NCBI RefSeq assembly: GCF_000004075.3 | Contig: NC_026660.2 | Location: 28,709,498 to 28,773,497, forward strand | DNA: 64,000 bases | Source of the DNA: Cucumis sativus | Taxonomy: Eukaryota; Streptophyta; Magnoliopsida; Cucurbitales; Cucurbitaceae | Direction: 5' to 3' | In this document: positions 26,601 to 38,062 of the stretch, in pieces | How the letters are laid out: every line of letters begins with the position of its first letter | Numbering within the stretch: the stretch's first letter is position 1 | The notes under the pieces: generated by a model | Databases searched by the model: none | Told to the model about the DNA's origin: nothing | Seen by the model: the letters and a program-made list of their open reading frames with translations, nothing else | Made by a program: the position numbers and the translations under genes

Positions 26601-26922
26601 TTTCCCTCACTATGATTATTTAATGAAATTGTTGGGTACTTAAGGCGAAAAATAATAGTCAATGACTTTTTATTAGCACGAATTGCTTTAAATTAATGAA
26701 TCTTTTTCAATAGTAATAACGGATTATCATGTGATTCAGGGTATGGTTGCTGGCCACGCATACTATTTTCTTGAAGATGTGTACCCACGAATGACAGGTC
26801 GTCGACCATTGAAAACCCCATCCTTTATCAAGGCATTGTTTGCTGATGAAGCTGTTGTAGTGGCACGACCTGCGGATTTGAGATTTGCGGCCCCCGCTGC
26901 TGAGGATATTCATCAAGATTAG
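23646..26922 (+). CDS. DER2: Derlin-2 (ER-associated degradation)
   Basis: Six exons: 23646-23744, 24311-24410, 25760-25974, 26066-26149, 26338-26391, 26740-26922; all have GT-AG borders and the frame is kept, giving 244 aa, the normal plant Derlin-2 length. Derlins are rhomboid pseudoproteases of the endoplasmic reticulum membrane that help move misfolded proteins to the cytosol with CDC48. The family start [20 protein letters not shown] is present. The conserved WR pair sits at W54-R55 in the first loop and the GxxxG helix motif at G185-G189. Several hydrophobic segments between about residue 20 and 195 fit a multi-pass protein. The rhomboid catalytic serine is absent, as expected. The tail (after about residue 205) is cytosolic. 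Intron 2 is 1.35 kb. The gene converges on cardiolipin synthase, with 590 bases between stop codons. Confidence 0.95.
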
Positions 26923-27512
26923 TTTGTTAGACACTTGAACAAATCTAGTGATCCATCTTTTGGGCATTCATTCACCCTAGAAAGGAGCAACCCCTGATGA
27001 CGAGGAATTGTAATTTTCATCTGTAACATAGCATAACCAAATCTGGCTTTATTTTCTCCCCCCCGTTTTTGGTATTGGCTTTGTGCGATAGTGATTTGAA
27101 TCTCAATTTCATTTGCATTGGAATTTCTTGATTCAAAATTATGCAAATGAAGACTAATTTAACCCATTCGGTAGTGTTTTGATTAAGAAAAAAAAACCAA
27201 ATTGAATAAAAAAGTTTCATCGTGATCGATTATTCTCGGAAGATTATAAACGAATTGTTAATGATTGAAGGCATCGGCTTAGCCATAGAGGTCTCTTTAC
27301 GAATGTTGTCTATTTCGTATACAGAAACTATGTACATGCTTGTGTTTCTAAACCTCATAATTCAAATTCTTTTCATCTCAAAGTGAAATGTCGAATAGAA
27401 ATTTGTTACACCTGCTGGAGTAAAATCTCCACCTCGTCCATGTCATTAAACACTTGGAGAGCTTATATACTTCCGTCTTCCTAAAGCCTTCTAACATCTG
27501 CAAGTTCTAAAC
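26923..27512. other. Shared 3' spacer between convergent genes
   Basis: It separates the stop codons of Derlin-2 (plus) and cardiolipin synthase (minus) and should contain both 3' untranslated regions, so the transcripts could approach or overlap. No coding signal is present. Confidence 0.5.
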
Positions 27513-29425
27513 CTATACTTTCCGAGCAATCAATCCAGAACTCTTCTTCATGAACTGTGCACCGTAGGCTGCTGTCGAGGCCACTGTTGTTGACACCACT
27601 AACCAACTGCAACCCAATCGAAGGGGCAGTTAGTTTATAATGATAAGCAGAGGTTTCAAGAAGCTAATAGCTGACATACCTTAAGAGTGTGACGTAGAGC
27701 TCAGTCTCCTGAGTTCCAAACTCGGGTTGCAGAAGCGCACCAGCAACCAATACCAATTGGAAAACAGTATTGACCTAGCACAATCATCATCCTTAATAAA
27801 ACATCCAAAATACTGATCTCATATTATACCGATTCCCAGTAGCAGTAGCGCCATGTCATAGAGCAAATGTACTATGGGGAAGTTGCAATTACCTTGCTAA
27901 TAAAAAGAGGCTCAACCTTTTGGGGAGAGGTACCATCAAGATTGAAAAAGTCATCCCAGCTTCTCCACTGAAAGAAAGTTATAATTCATTAACCATGAAA
28001 CTCGCTCCAGAAAATCAGAGCAAACATCCCATCATGAAGACTGCAGAGCAAGGAGGTTTAGGGGAACAATATTCAATTTTTTCACCTTCCAACCCAAGCT
28101 ATTGGCCCTTTGATATACAGCACCGCTAACTAGTAAGACATCTCTCCCAACAACAAGAGCAACAAGTCCAGCTAACCATAGAAAAAAAATCATGATTTAT
28201 ACTCGTCAATGAAATTTTGTTTAATCTTCAACATGACATCTAAACATAAAACCTACCTGCCGGCATCAATGGATTAAGTAGGAAGGAGATTTGAAACAAG
28301 AAAATTTAAATCCGATGAACAAGGATCTTCTCCAATAATAGAAAGTAGAAGAGTATCCTACATTTAAAGAACTTTCCAGTCCAACAGGAATCCAGGAATC
28401 ACTGAGCATTAGATTAAAGGGAATGGAACACTTACGATGGAGAAGATCATTCTGCACCATTGCCAAAGCAACACATCCAATAAGAACCTAATCTCACAAC
28501 CAGAACCAGAGTAAACAAAAGCAACCCAATTCAAGCTACACGTAAACTAATAGAGATAGGGATTACAAAACTCACCTTGTCGGCCAAAGGATCCAAATAA
28601 GAACCCACTACGGAGTTTATTCCCATTTTCCTGGCGGTATATCCATCCAGCTACGAAAGAGAAGACAAAAGGTAATAAGAATTATATCATCCATTTACGT
28701 TTTTTTTTTCTTCTAATTATTCTGATTGATCCGAAAGAGGTAGCATCCGCTCAATACCCAGTCGGTTGCTCCTGATATAGCTAATCCCACCATTGCCGAA
28801 GAGTACCAGCCATTTGATATCATCCTGTATCAAAATCCTACCCATCATTAACAACAAGAATGTACAGCAGAAATGCTAATAAAAAAGACAACGATCAGAT
28901 GAGTCAAATGGGGAAAATGTAATAAGATTCAAATTACCATCCAAGAAAAGGACCGGAAATTAACCGGCTTAATGAAATTAAATTGGGTAAATTAACGAAG
29001 CCGTGCACCCAATTATCATTTATTTTCTCCGAATTCAACCGATCCAACAAGTGTGGTGGGGGTGAAACTGACCCAAAATTTATTCTAAGAGGAAGTTTGG
29101 TTCTGCGAAGCAAATTCAACCGAGAATTGAAAGCTTCTACTCTGCGCAAAATAATTCCATTACCTTGAACATAAAGGGGGGTGGCGGACTGTGAAAGCTT
29201 CCATGGGGGGGAGGACAGGAAAAGAGGACCATGGAAGGGAAAAATTAATTTAGAGAGAGGAGAAAGAAGCCTAGTTGAGTGATATCCGAAGGGAGAGAGA
29301 GTTTGTGATGGACAATAAGAAAGAGGAGAGTAAGGAGTCGAGATTGTACATGTGGTGGTCGTAAGGAAGGTTTTAGAACTGGGATTCTTCTTGATTATAG
29401 TTTTAAGAGATCTGAAAATCGCCAT
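27513..29425 (-). CDS. CLS: Cardiolipin synthase, mitochondrial (CAPT type)
   Basis: Eight exons on the minus strand: 29425-28938, 28824-28758, 28650-28576, 28487-28436, 28171-28086, 27967-27893, 27774-27680, 27606-27513; frame is kept throughout, 343 aa, close to the roughly 340 aa of plant CLS. The enzyme joins CDP-diacylglycerol and phosphatidylglycerol to make cardiolipin in the inner mitochondrial membrane. The full CDP-alcohol phosphatidyltransferase motif D-x2-DG-x2-AR-x8-G-x3-D-x3-D is present at D184, D187-G188, A191-R192, G201, D205 and D209, split by the intron between exons 2 and 3. The N-terminus ([13 protein letters not shown], then Ser/Thr/Pro-rich) is a mitochondrial targeting sequence. 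Further hydrophobic helices follow the motif. Upstream lie five site II elements, a hallmark of nuclear genes for mitochondrial proteins. Phosphatidylglycerolphosphate synthase is a relative, but the downstream helices and length fit CLS better. Confidence 0.94.
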
Positions 29426-30965
29426 TAGTAAAGCATTGTCTTTCTGATTTAGGCCTTTGCGATGATGATGGGGGTGGCTGACTACTCCTCCGAGGGAGAC
29501 GGTGGGATTCCAGTCGGTCTGTCTCTAATTAGGTTTTACAGGTTTCGCATGAAGACGACGGCGAACACGTGGACTTTCTCTTCAGACATTGCCTGGGCTT
29601 TTTCACAGGCCAATGGGCCTTTTTGCAGCCCGATAATTATAAAACTAAAGATCAACTCGGCCCAACATTCCAGGATCTGCTCTAGCCTTCATAGACCAAG
29701 AAACGTAAATAATTGTTTTGGGCCTATTAAAGCCCAACAGACTATTGTCCTAAAAGTTTGGTTAATGGCTTAAACTTTTGTGCTGATTGCATAAATGAAA
29801 AAAGAAAAGAAACCCCAAAATGATAGCATATACACCACAAGAATAAAATAATTCAACCCATCATTTAGTATGTTGGTTTATGATTTTTTCAAATGAAAGT
29901 TATCAATTGCTATCACTAATAGTTACTGTACGAGATCTATTGACTAATTTTACTAATAATTGCTATTAGTGATATTTAATAGCTACGATCGATGATAAAT
30001 GATAGTCTTCAATTTGAGAAATATAAAGAAAATAAAATTGATCTACAGTGAAGCTTTACGTCCCTAACCTTATCCTTAATTAGCGACAACTACTACCACA
30101 AACACGACTTAGTTTCAACTTAATATTTGCTATGTTTATAAATAATTTTAAATTGTGTTATATTTTTAGAATCTCTTTTATAAGGATTCTATTTACTATA
30201 ATTTCTCTAAATTTCTTTAACGCTTTATTTGGATAAGTGTGGGTTTTTTTATCGTCCATTTTGTAACTTATCTATTTAACTATATTCCAATGGACAAAAG
30301 ATATTATTTTATAGAGCAAAAAATTAAAGTTTGTGTTTGTGAATGACATGGGCACAAAGAACATAGTGCTAATTTTGTATCCTATAACCTTTTCTACATA
30401 CAAACATGAACGAAATAATTATTACTTTTACTATCTACATGACATTGCTAGTATACATATGTATCGATGGCAGAATGATACCAACATCTATTTTACTAAA
30501 CTTCTTTTGGTGCAGAAGAATTGTTATTCATAATTTCACCATTCTAGCTATGGATATGATTTCCACTTTGCCTACTTGATCATGATTTATTGTAATTATA
30601 TCGAATCATAACTCAAGATTTCTATGAAGCCAAGTTATATGATGACCATTAAACACATAAAACAAACTAATCTCTCTGTTTCAATAAATTACAATCAAAA
30701 TAAAAAGCTTATTGGTTGATTCAAGCTACAAATATTAGTCGAAGAAAGAAGAAGAAAAAGATTAATGATAGTTACAAGAACAATCTTTTATAGAATATTG
30801 TCTAATTTGAATCAAATCAGCAACATAATTCTTATTTCCTTTTCAGTCAAAACATTGCAAACCTCGAAATGAAGCACAAAAACAGAGCAAAAGGAAAGCA
30901 ATTCAACATAAAAGAAAAAGAAAAAGAAAAGAAGACTCTTTTGAATTGAAGCAAGAAATCAAAAA
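29426..30965. other. Intergenic: CLS promoter and 3' flank of a small gene
   Basis: The first 300 bases hold the cardiolipin synthase promoter with a site II cluster. Around 29880-30010 there is a patch rich in TATCAC, TAGTGATA and GATAG words in both orientations, perhaps an old inverted-repeat element. The remainder is AT-rich with no coding signal; the last 200 bases flank the 3' end of the next minus-strand gene. Confidence 0.5.
29594..29736. promoter_or_regulatory. Cluster of five site II elements upstream of CLS
   Basis: TGGGCT at 29594-29599, TGGGCC at 29614-29619, GGCCCA at 29659-29664, TGGGCC at 29719-29724 and AGCCCA at 29731-29736, all 170-310 bases before the CLS start codon. Site II elements are enriched in promoters of nuclear genes for mitochondrial and ribosomal proteins and bind TCP factors. 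The density here is well above background for this AT-rich DNA. Confidence 0.6.
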
Positions 30966-31328
30966 TCAAATGGGAAAGTCATCTTTGAGAATCCTGTAAC
31001 CAAAACCAGGAATCCCATTAAAGCGATTGCTTTTTGAGAATTCAACAGCAGAGGAAATGTTAGGGAGAACCCCATTGTTGCCTTTTCTCTTCTTCCACTT
31101 CCAAGTCAATGACAAAAGCCAAAAGCTTCCTCTAGAATCACTTCTCCTCAAAGCATTTCCACTGATAGTGTGAGAAATTCCATGGCGTTCGAGCTCAAGT
31201 TTGGTAAAGTACTCAATCTCCTTCATCACCAGCGACCCCACAGTACCTCGTGTGCCAATTGCAAGTGGAGCAACAGCACCACCCATTTTCTCACTGAAGC
31301 TTCTGCTTCTGCTCATTCCTTTATACAT
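30966..31328 (-). CDS. Small conserved plant protein of unknown function
   Basis: Intronless 120-aa gene read from the ATG at 31328. The start MYKGMSRSRSFSEKM is basic and serine/arginine-rich, followed by a glycine/alanine stretch with RGTVGSLVMKEIEYFTKLEL at residues 27-46, a segment I associate with a small family of uncharacterised plant proteins. A tryptophan- and lysine-rich centre (LLSLTWKWKKRKG) follows, and the C-terminus ends in a GFGYRILKDDFPI-like acidic-hydrophobic tail. No catalytic motif, signal peptide or clear membrane helix can be seen. The composition is coding-like compared with its flanks. Function is unknown; it lies between CLS and the deaminase gene on the same strand. 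Confidence 0.68.
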   Translation of the reverse strand: MYKGMSRSRSFSEKMGGAVAPLAIGTRGTVGSLVMKEIEYFTKLELERHGISHTISGNALRRSDSRGSFWLLSLTWKWKKRKGNNGVLPNISSAVEFSKSNRFNGIPGFGYRILKDDFPI

Positions 31329-32544
31329 TTTACTCCAAATTGAAGTGAAAAAAAAAGGCCCTTTCCTCGAGGACTTTTGTGGGTTGCTTCGAGTTTATGC
31401 CACCTCCTTTGTTTGATGAAATTTTTAACTTTACATAAAGTTGACAGTATGAAGTTACTGCGTGATTGGTGGATTTTGGGAGCCAAATGGACATCATATT
31501 CTACTTGTTATTTGATGTGAAGGCATGTTTTTCCATTATAATGTCTTTCTCTAAGAACCCTTTTGACTTGTTTCGCCATGATTGTTAGCATAGCCAGGCT
31601 CACAAGGCTTTGCTCTGCGTTTTTCTTTTTCTTTCTTTTATAATTACAAACCATATGACCAAACAGAAGCCTGCCCATTTTTATCTTGCTTTTTGCTCCG
31701 TGGTTATCATTTGAGTATTTGTGGAGTATTCATGTGAATCCCCACTCCATATTTGGCATTTGAGTATTTGTGGAGTATTCATGTGAATCCCCACTCCATA
31801 TTTGGCTTACAACTCATTTTATGTAAATGTAAAAATGTAATGGCAGAAAGGTCAATCTGAATCTTGATTTTAAAAAATCCAGAACTTCAAAATGCTTAAA
31901 ACGTCAATTCAAACCGACCCTTAATTGACTTTGACGAGCTTAACTCAGCATTTTGAATTGGAATGGTTGGAGCAATTTGATAAAATAAAATACCGGACAT
32001 TCATTGCTGTTTGGTTTTGATGGATTTAGGCTATTTTAATCAATTTGATATAGTTTTTGGTTGATTTGGCAGTTGCCTTCATCAATTCCAGTCGATTTGA
32101 AGCTTGATTTGTCTTCGGCTCTGGGAATTGGGTAAGATATCTGTGTCAAATTGCATGAGAACCAAATTGTATCTATATCTATATCTAACTTAACAAGTGT
32201 CCAGAAGAGTAAAGACTACAGGTTTATAGAACAGAGAAGATCAATGAAGTAGAAGCCTTTTCAATTGATCAGATTTCCATTCATCATCAAGGAATGCTGA
32301 ACATGAAAAGTTTGTGCTTTATCTCCCGCTGTCCGCTGTATGACTTCAGAAATTTATATGTAATTTGTCGTCCAAGGACTAGGAGGAAGCTACTGGGAGA
32401 TGCAATACAGAACCCTGCAGAAAAAGAACAAGTTCAAGGAGTATCAAAACCAAGAAATCAGAATGTGATCCTCAAATTTTGAAATGCATCGATAAGTTGA
32501 GTACCGTGAGAAATTGATGCCGTGCATATCAAATGCACTTAAGA
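31329..32544. other. Intergenic spacer with a 49-base tandem duplication
   Basis: It holds the promoter side of the small minus-strand gene and the 3' flank of the deaminase gene. The notable item is a perfect tandem duplication at 31708-31805. No coding signal is convincing; the open frame at 32294-32482 is short and unrecognised. Confidence 0.5.
31708..31805. repeat. Perfect 49-base tandem duplication
   Basis: Copy 1 is 31708-31756 and copy 2 is 31757-31805. Both begin CATTTGAGTATTTGTGGAGT and end in CCCCACTCCATATTTGG. I see no difference between the copies, so the event is recent. There are two units only, with no spacers. Confidence 0.9.
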
Positions 32545-35523
32545 TCATAGAGCCAGGTTTGTTACAAAAGAATCAAACACCTGGTTCAGAATCTTCTTTA
32601 TTTCATTGTCTGCAAATATAAATTCAATAGCGTCTCTTGCCAACTGAAACATTTCCTTTTTCCCAAGACCTGTTAGGGAAAAACAGGCGTCTCAGACCAT
32701 TATCTTTCAATCTAATGTTTACTGTATTACAATAAAGCTCTGAATTACCAAAAGCAGAGGCTGCCAAACTGTATTCTTTTGAAACACTTGTTGAGAAAAC
32801 ACCAGAATCATCAGTGCAGATAACTAAAGGATGGTTTGCTTTGTACAAGTCATCTGCATTGCCAATCACAGGTTGTTATAATGGTGATTCTAACTTTTGA
32901 TCACAGAAAATAAGTAGATATGCTGCAATCATAAATAATTGCATCGAGGTTCTACTTTAAATGCAAAGAATAAATTAAAAGGTTACTTTTAATTTCTTTA
33001 ATGAACCATTTCATGACATTTTATAAATGAAACTAACCAAAGTGATGAACATCTAGTGAAGAGATTGAATTGGTCCGGATGTTGGATGTCAAGCAAATTT
33101 CAACCTGAAAGGAGAGAAATTCACATATTAAAGGTCATGAAACAATTCAAAATGTGTGCATGCAAATGTAAGTAAATAGCCCTGCGCTGAATACAAGTAG
33201 GAAGGAAAAGAATTAAATGTTCCATTTTGACAAAAAGAAGAAAAAAGAAAAGGGATGGTTTTTCTTGCAGGTTGGTGTACGATAAGTTTCCAGAGTTTAA
33301 TGGTAGGAGAGGAAGAAGACTTTTAAAGAAAAGTTTAAAGACATTGGCATCTTCTCTCTGCCCCCTTCCACTTGATTTCTTTTGGCTAGAACTGATTCTA
33401 TTATCTCTCTAAAAACTTGAAATGTGATTGAGTTTTCAAAATTGTAAAATATTTCCAGAACTCAAATATTTTTACAAGAAATGGTCAATAATCTTTAGCA
33501 GGACTTAAGGTTGCCAAAGAAAAATTCACTCTCAAACAGATGTGTTATCAAGAAGAGAACGATCATTGCAGAAAAGATATACTCAACTACTGACCGGAAT
33601 GTTCAAATGTTTCAGCTTTTCCCAGTTGTCTCCTTCAAAGAAACAAGCATGGCCAATCCTCTGAGGCCAAAAGTCTAGCATGGCTTGTATCTCCTTCGGA
33701 TTAGGTACCTACAAGCACTAACTTCCAGGAATAAAGATTAAACTGGTCAGGGCATTTCAAGTCCCTGCTAGCATGGATAGATGGAAAACCAGTGTACCTC
33801 GCCACAGTGGAGTGTTATGGCAAGACCATTTTCTTTTGCAAATTGAAGAGCCGGCCAAAAGGTAGTCCTGCGCCATGTTTCAAGAATTGTTAGATTTTAT
33901 TACAACTTATACAAAAAGATTTTGCAAAAAATAGCCTTCGGAACATACCATTCACCCACAATTGGATTTCCTGAAAGATCAATACCAACTACTCCCACAT
34001 CTTTCAGTTCCAGTGCAAGTTTCACCTGCAATGAGCAGTGCAAGAAAAATGTGAACATGCCATCCATTATCAATGGTGCAAATTTGAGGTTGAGTTTGCG
34101 TCCCTAACATACAGTTTCCATGGCATCTTCAGTGGTCTCTCGTCGGTCAATGCTCAGAAGAAGTCTAACATATATTCTTTTTCTTGGAATTACATTACAA
34201 GTATTGTCTATAGACATAGAATTCAACGGACTTTGGGCATCAACATCATGTGGCATGAAAGCAACATCAACACTGTTTATACTTTTCAGACCATCCACAA
34301 CAGCTTCCATGTACGATCGTTTGCTCATTCCAATTGACTTATTTTTCTGTTCAAAATGGAAATCCATCATTTCTACTCCATGCTAGTTGATCTATAACCT
34401 CCACAACTAAAACTAACCCAACTACAGTTTGGAATTGAAAGCAACTGATTGAATACCTTTGGAGTTGTTCTTAATTCAATGTAAACAACATTCTCAGAAG
34501 CAAAATCTTCAATAACCTGATTAAAAGTAGAATTGTATAGAGAGTTAAACAATACACCTACACTTGATGAAAAAATGTTTAAAGAAATGCTGTCATACTT
34601 CTCTAGTGATTCTTGAAATAGTTGTATGGTCCGTGGTAACCATGTGGATAAGGTCAAACAACTTGAACACTTCAACAAGAGACCGATCGCCTGAATGAAG
34701 AGATACATAAGAACCCCATCCCTCAAGCTAAAATCGTGAACTCCATTCGATAACCATTTGGTTTTTTAGAGTTAGATTCTGTTTTCTCAATTTCTTTAAA
34801 GATGGTTTTCATTTTACTAAATAAACATTTTGAATTCGAAGCCAATTTCCAAATTCCAAAACCATATTAAAAAACTCCTTCTTTTTTTTTTTTTTTTTTT
34901 TTTTTTGGTTTCAAAACTTGAGTAGAATTTTCAGTAAATCCTTTAAAAAGTTGACAACCAAACAAAGAAACCTATGAGTAGGAGCCGTGATAAGCTTAAA
35001 TTTGAAATCTCAAAAACCGAAAACCAAATAACTATCCAATAGAGCCCTATATAAAACTATAAAAACTTGAGTTTAAACGTGAGCATCCAAACAGCAGAGT
35101 ATTTTTGTAGAACAACATGCCATTTGAAACTTACTAACATTGCATAAGATAAATCTAAAAGTCTTGAATAAGAAAGTTAATTGGTCCCATTTTCTTGTAC
35201 ATTCCTAAAACAACTAAAACACAGAAGAACCCACGAAGGAAAAAAGAAATGGCGTACTTTTGAGGATGACATGCTCGAAGTCAGAAAAAACTAAAACACC
35301 CTTCTCACCCAAGTCTTTGGCAAGCTCCCTGTAAGAAACAGAACATCTCAGAAGCAAAGAAGCGAAAAAGAAAACGTAGCACAAATAAAGTCGGAAGTAT
35401 AGAGTGGAGAGAAAACGGATATAGTAGAGGGGAAAAAAGAGGTTACAGAAGCGTAGAATCTCTGATTGAGCCATTGAGGTGGGCATGAAGCTCTACTTTA
35501 GGCATCGATTCGCACCATTCCAT
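32545..35523 (-). CDS. MAPDA: N6-methyl-AMP deaminase (adenosine deaminase-like, ADAL)
   Basis: Eleven exons on the minus strand: 35523-35447, 35328-35258, 34690-34599, 34516-34457, 34346-34113, 34025-33949, 33867-33798, 33708-33595, 33104-33038, 32853-32749, 32669-32545; all borders are GT-AG and the frame is kept, giving 363 aa, near the plant norm of about 355. The protein is an amidohydrolase-fold zinc enzyme. The zinc ligand pair HAH is at H13/H15, the catalytic TLHCGE motif at residues 222-227 (H224, E227), RIGHA at 244-248 and the CTDDSG metal/catalytic aspartates at D302-D303. Plant members hydrolyse N6-methyl-AMP, released from methylated RNA, to IMP in the cytosol, so that modified nucleotides are not reused. 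Intron 2 carries a 25-base T run. Classical adenosine deaminase is a relative, but plants are known for this ADAL type. Four site II elements lie just upstream. Confidence 0.94.
34882..34906. repeat. Poly(T) run in MAPDA intron 2
   Basis: Twenty-five T residues on the plus strand, that is poly(A) in the transcript sense, within the intron between 35257 and 34691. Probably a simple slippage tract. Confidence 0.85.
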
Positions 35524-38062
35524 CTCTGCTTGGGTGTGTTTCTGTGAGTGTTTCTACAGGTGAGCGGGTTGCTGAAGAAGAAGATTCTTACCCAACACCA
35601 TTGACTCTCTCTCTTTGCTAACTGCTACTGCTATCTCTCCTATCATTCTGGGTTGACCATATTTGGGCCGGGCTACATCTTCTTGACACTTCTATATGTG
35701 GGCCTCGGGATAAAGCCCAATATGGACAACTGGCCCACTTTTTAATTCATTACATAACACTATATATTATTACTTCATTCATTTATTTTCCATTCTCTCT
35801 TGAACTCCCTGCTGTAATTCTTTATTAATTTGTTTTAGCTTTTGAGAGGATGTCAAAACTGCTCAAAACACAAACATATGTTTGATATCCTCTAGGGCAT
35901 CACACTTCACCTTGAGTATAAGATTTGTTATTGATCAATCTAAGACCTAATAGATTTCAACTCCCACTAACAGGACATAAGAAAAAAAGTTAACGTCCCA
36001 ACTCTTTTAAGTAAACTTGCATCTTCCCAATATCACTCTGCCGTTGCAAACAATTTCTACACCACCTTACTAATATCCAACAATTTACTCGTTCTATTGT
36101 AAAAGGACTCATCAATCCAAAAAATACAAAGACTAAATAGATGTACAGAGTTTCTAAAATTTTGAACAACTCTAAAAGTTTTAAACCATATTTATTATTC
36201 GTATTGAATTTGGGGTGAGGATTTTTTTGGCCGAAGATGAGTTATGTTTGTGTTCACAACCACAAACGTGTTTTTATTTTTCCACTTTGTAACAATAATA
36301 TTGGAGAAAATTTCCCACCCCATGTTCTTCAAATAATTATAGGGAAAATGCAAAGAGGGGACAAGAAATATTGGAGAAACTTAATGGTCTCAACTAACCC
36401 AAAGCAATATAGATGTGGAAAAGGTCGAAGTTACGCTACTGTGTACATCCTTCACTGCTACACGTTTGGCCCATATTACTACAATTAAATGCCCTCATTT
36501 ATTTTCTTATAAACCAATTCTCTAGTTAAAAATAAATAAAACAAAAAGGACACCACATTAAAATAAATATATTTTTCTTCTACTGTACATGTTGGAAAAT
36601 TATATTTATTTTAATGAAGCTCTTATAACAGTTAATGTGGATCTAAACTCATTTGGCAGCATTAATAAACTATTGTTAACATATTATTATGACTATTCAA
36701 TGAACAATATAAATATGCAGCATCATTAGCTACTGGTTCTTTTTTCTTTTTCTTTTTTTTCTTAATTGGAAGTTAAACACTGAGAAGTAATAAAATAGCT
36801 AGGCTACAATCTATCTGTATGGAGGAAGAAGAGTTTGGTAAACAACATGGTGGGCATTTCTTTAGCCTTGGGTGTGAATTGAATGATAAAGCTGCGAGGC
36901 CACCTATAATAATGGTACACAATTTAAAGCTCATAAGAAACAGAACCAATAAAGTCGGACCCAAAGTGATTATCATCCAAAAATCAATTTATTAATATGT
37001 AATTATACATTTTGTTGGTGTGAGAAATTGAGACAAACCTTAAAAGCGTTGTTATGGTCCACTCCTATGGTCCGGACATGTTACTACAGCTAACCTACCA
37101 GAGTATTTTGTAACTGTGTCGTATAGAATTTAGTATAATTTGATGTTTAAGTTGGTACTCAAGGGTTTTACTTAGGTAAAAAAAAAAAAGAATTGCTGTC
37201 GTATAAACGCGGTTGGTGTAAAGCTATTTATTGAGTGTGGCCATCGAATTTGTGGAGGGCAGCAAAGGAGCTTGACTTGATAACTTTTTCTTTTGGTGAG
37301 GTTTATCATGTGTTTGTCTAGTCGACCTGGAGTTCAAAAGTTCGCCACATGAGCTTTTAGGCATATTTTAAGACCTAAGGTTCTAGTGAGGTTTGAATAT
37401 TGCCACAGTTTTCATATACTATTTTCATACTTTAAATTTTATTTTAAATATTAAAGAAAAGTGAGAATGTCATCACTCTCAACCAAGGCTTTAGATTATA
37501 ATAATAAATATGATTGCACAACTTGTATCACTCACAAAAATTTATAACCTCCATGGTCATTGTACTAATAAACTCAAACAAATACATGAGCAGATAAATT
37601 AATAAAAACAGTGAAAGAAATTTCCACAATAAAGAAAAAATGAGAAAGTAATTAAGATGTACCAAACACACAACTAGATAGATAATGTCCACAAAGGGAC
37701 TATTAAGCTACTAAGTATGCTCATAACTACCGAAAAATCCTTAAAATAGTAATGGAAAGTTATTTCCTTAATGGTAATAAAGTGGATATCAAATTCAAAT
37801 TTAGAGTTTAATTTAATGAAAATTACAACATACACACAAAGTCCAAAAAGAAAAAAAAAAAAAAAAGCTTTATTAGGCAAGGACACGTACGAAAGATTTA
37901 TGCAGTTTAGGGGAAATACAAAATAGAAATCAACGAGTAACAACTCCATTTAATAGTATACATATAGATTAAAAATATTGTGACAAAATTAAACAAAGAC
38001 CAAAGTTTTAGCCTTTGCCACAAACAGTGGCTCTTTCCCTAATATTTAACCTTTCATCGGCT
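35524..38062. other. Intergenic: MAPDA promoter and P450 3' flank
   Basis: The first 220 bases hold the MAPDA promoter with four site II elements. The remainder is AT-rich spacer. A minus-strand open frame at 36773-36976 (67 codons, ATG start, hydrophobic N-terminus, CPPCC motif) is unrecognised and probably chance. The final 80 bases are the 3' flank of the P450. Confidence 0.5.
35664..35737. promoter_or_regulatory. Site II element cluster upstream of MAPDA
   Basis: TGGGCC at 35664-35669 and 35699-35704, AGCCCA at 35714-35719 and GGCCCA at 35732-35737, about 140-215 bases before the start codon. Same element type as upstream of CLS and Derlin-2. Confidence 0.55.

Noticed and set aside
31708-31805. 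Possible CRISPR-like repeat
   Set aside because: Two directly adjacent copies with no spacer in a plant nuclear sequence; a simple tandem duplication.
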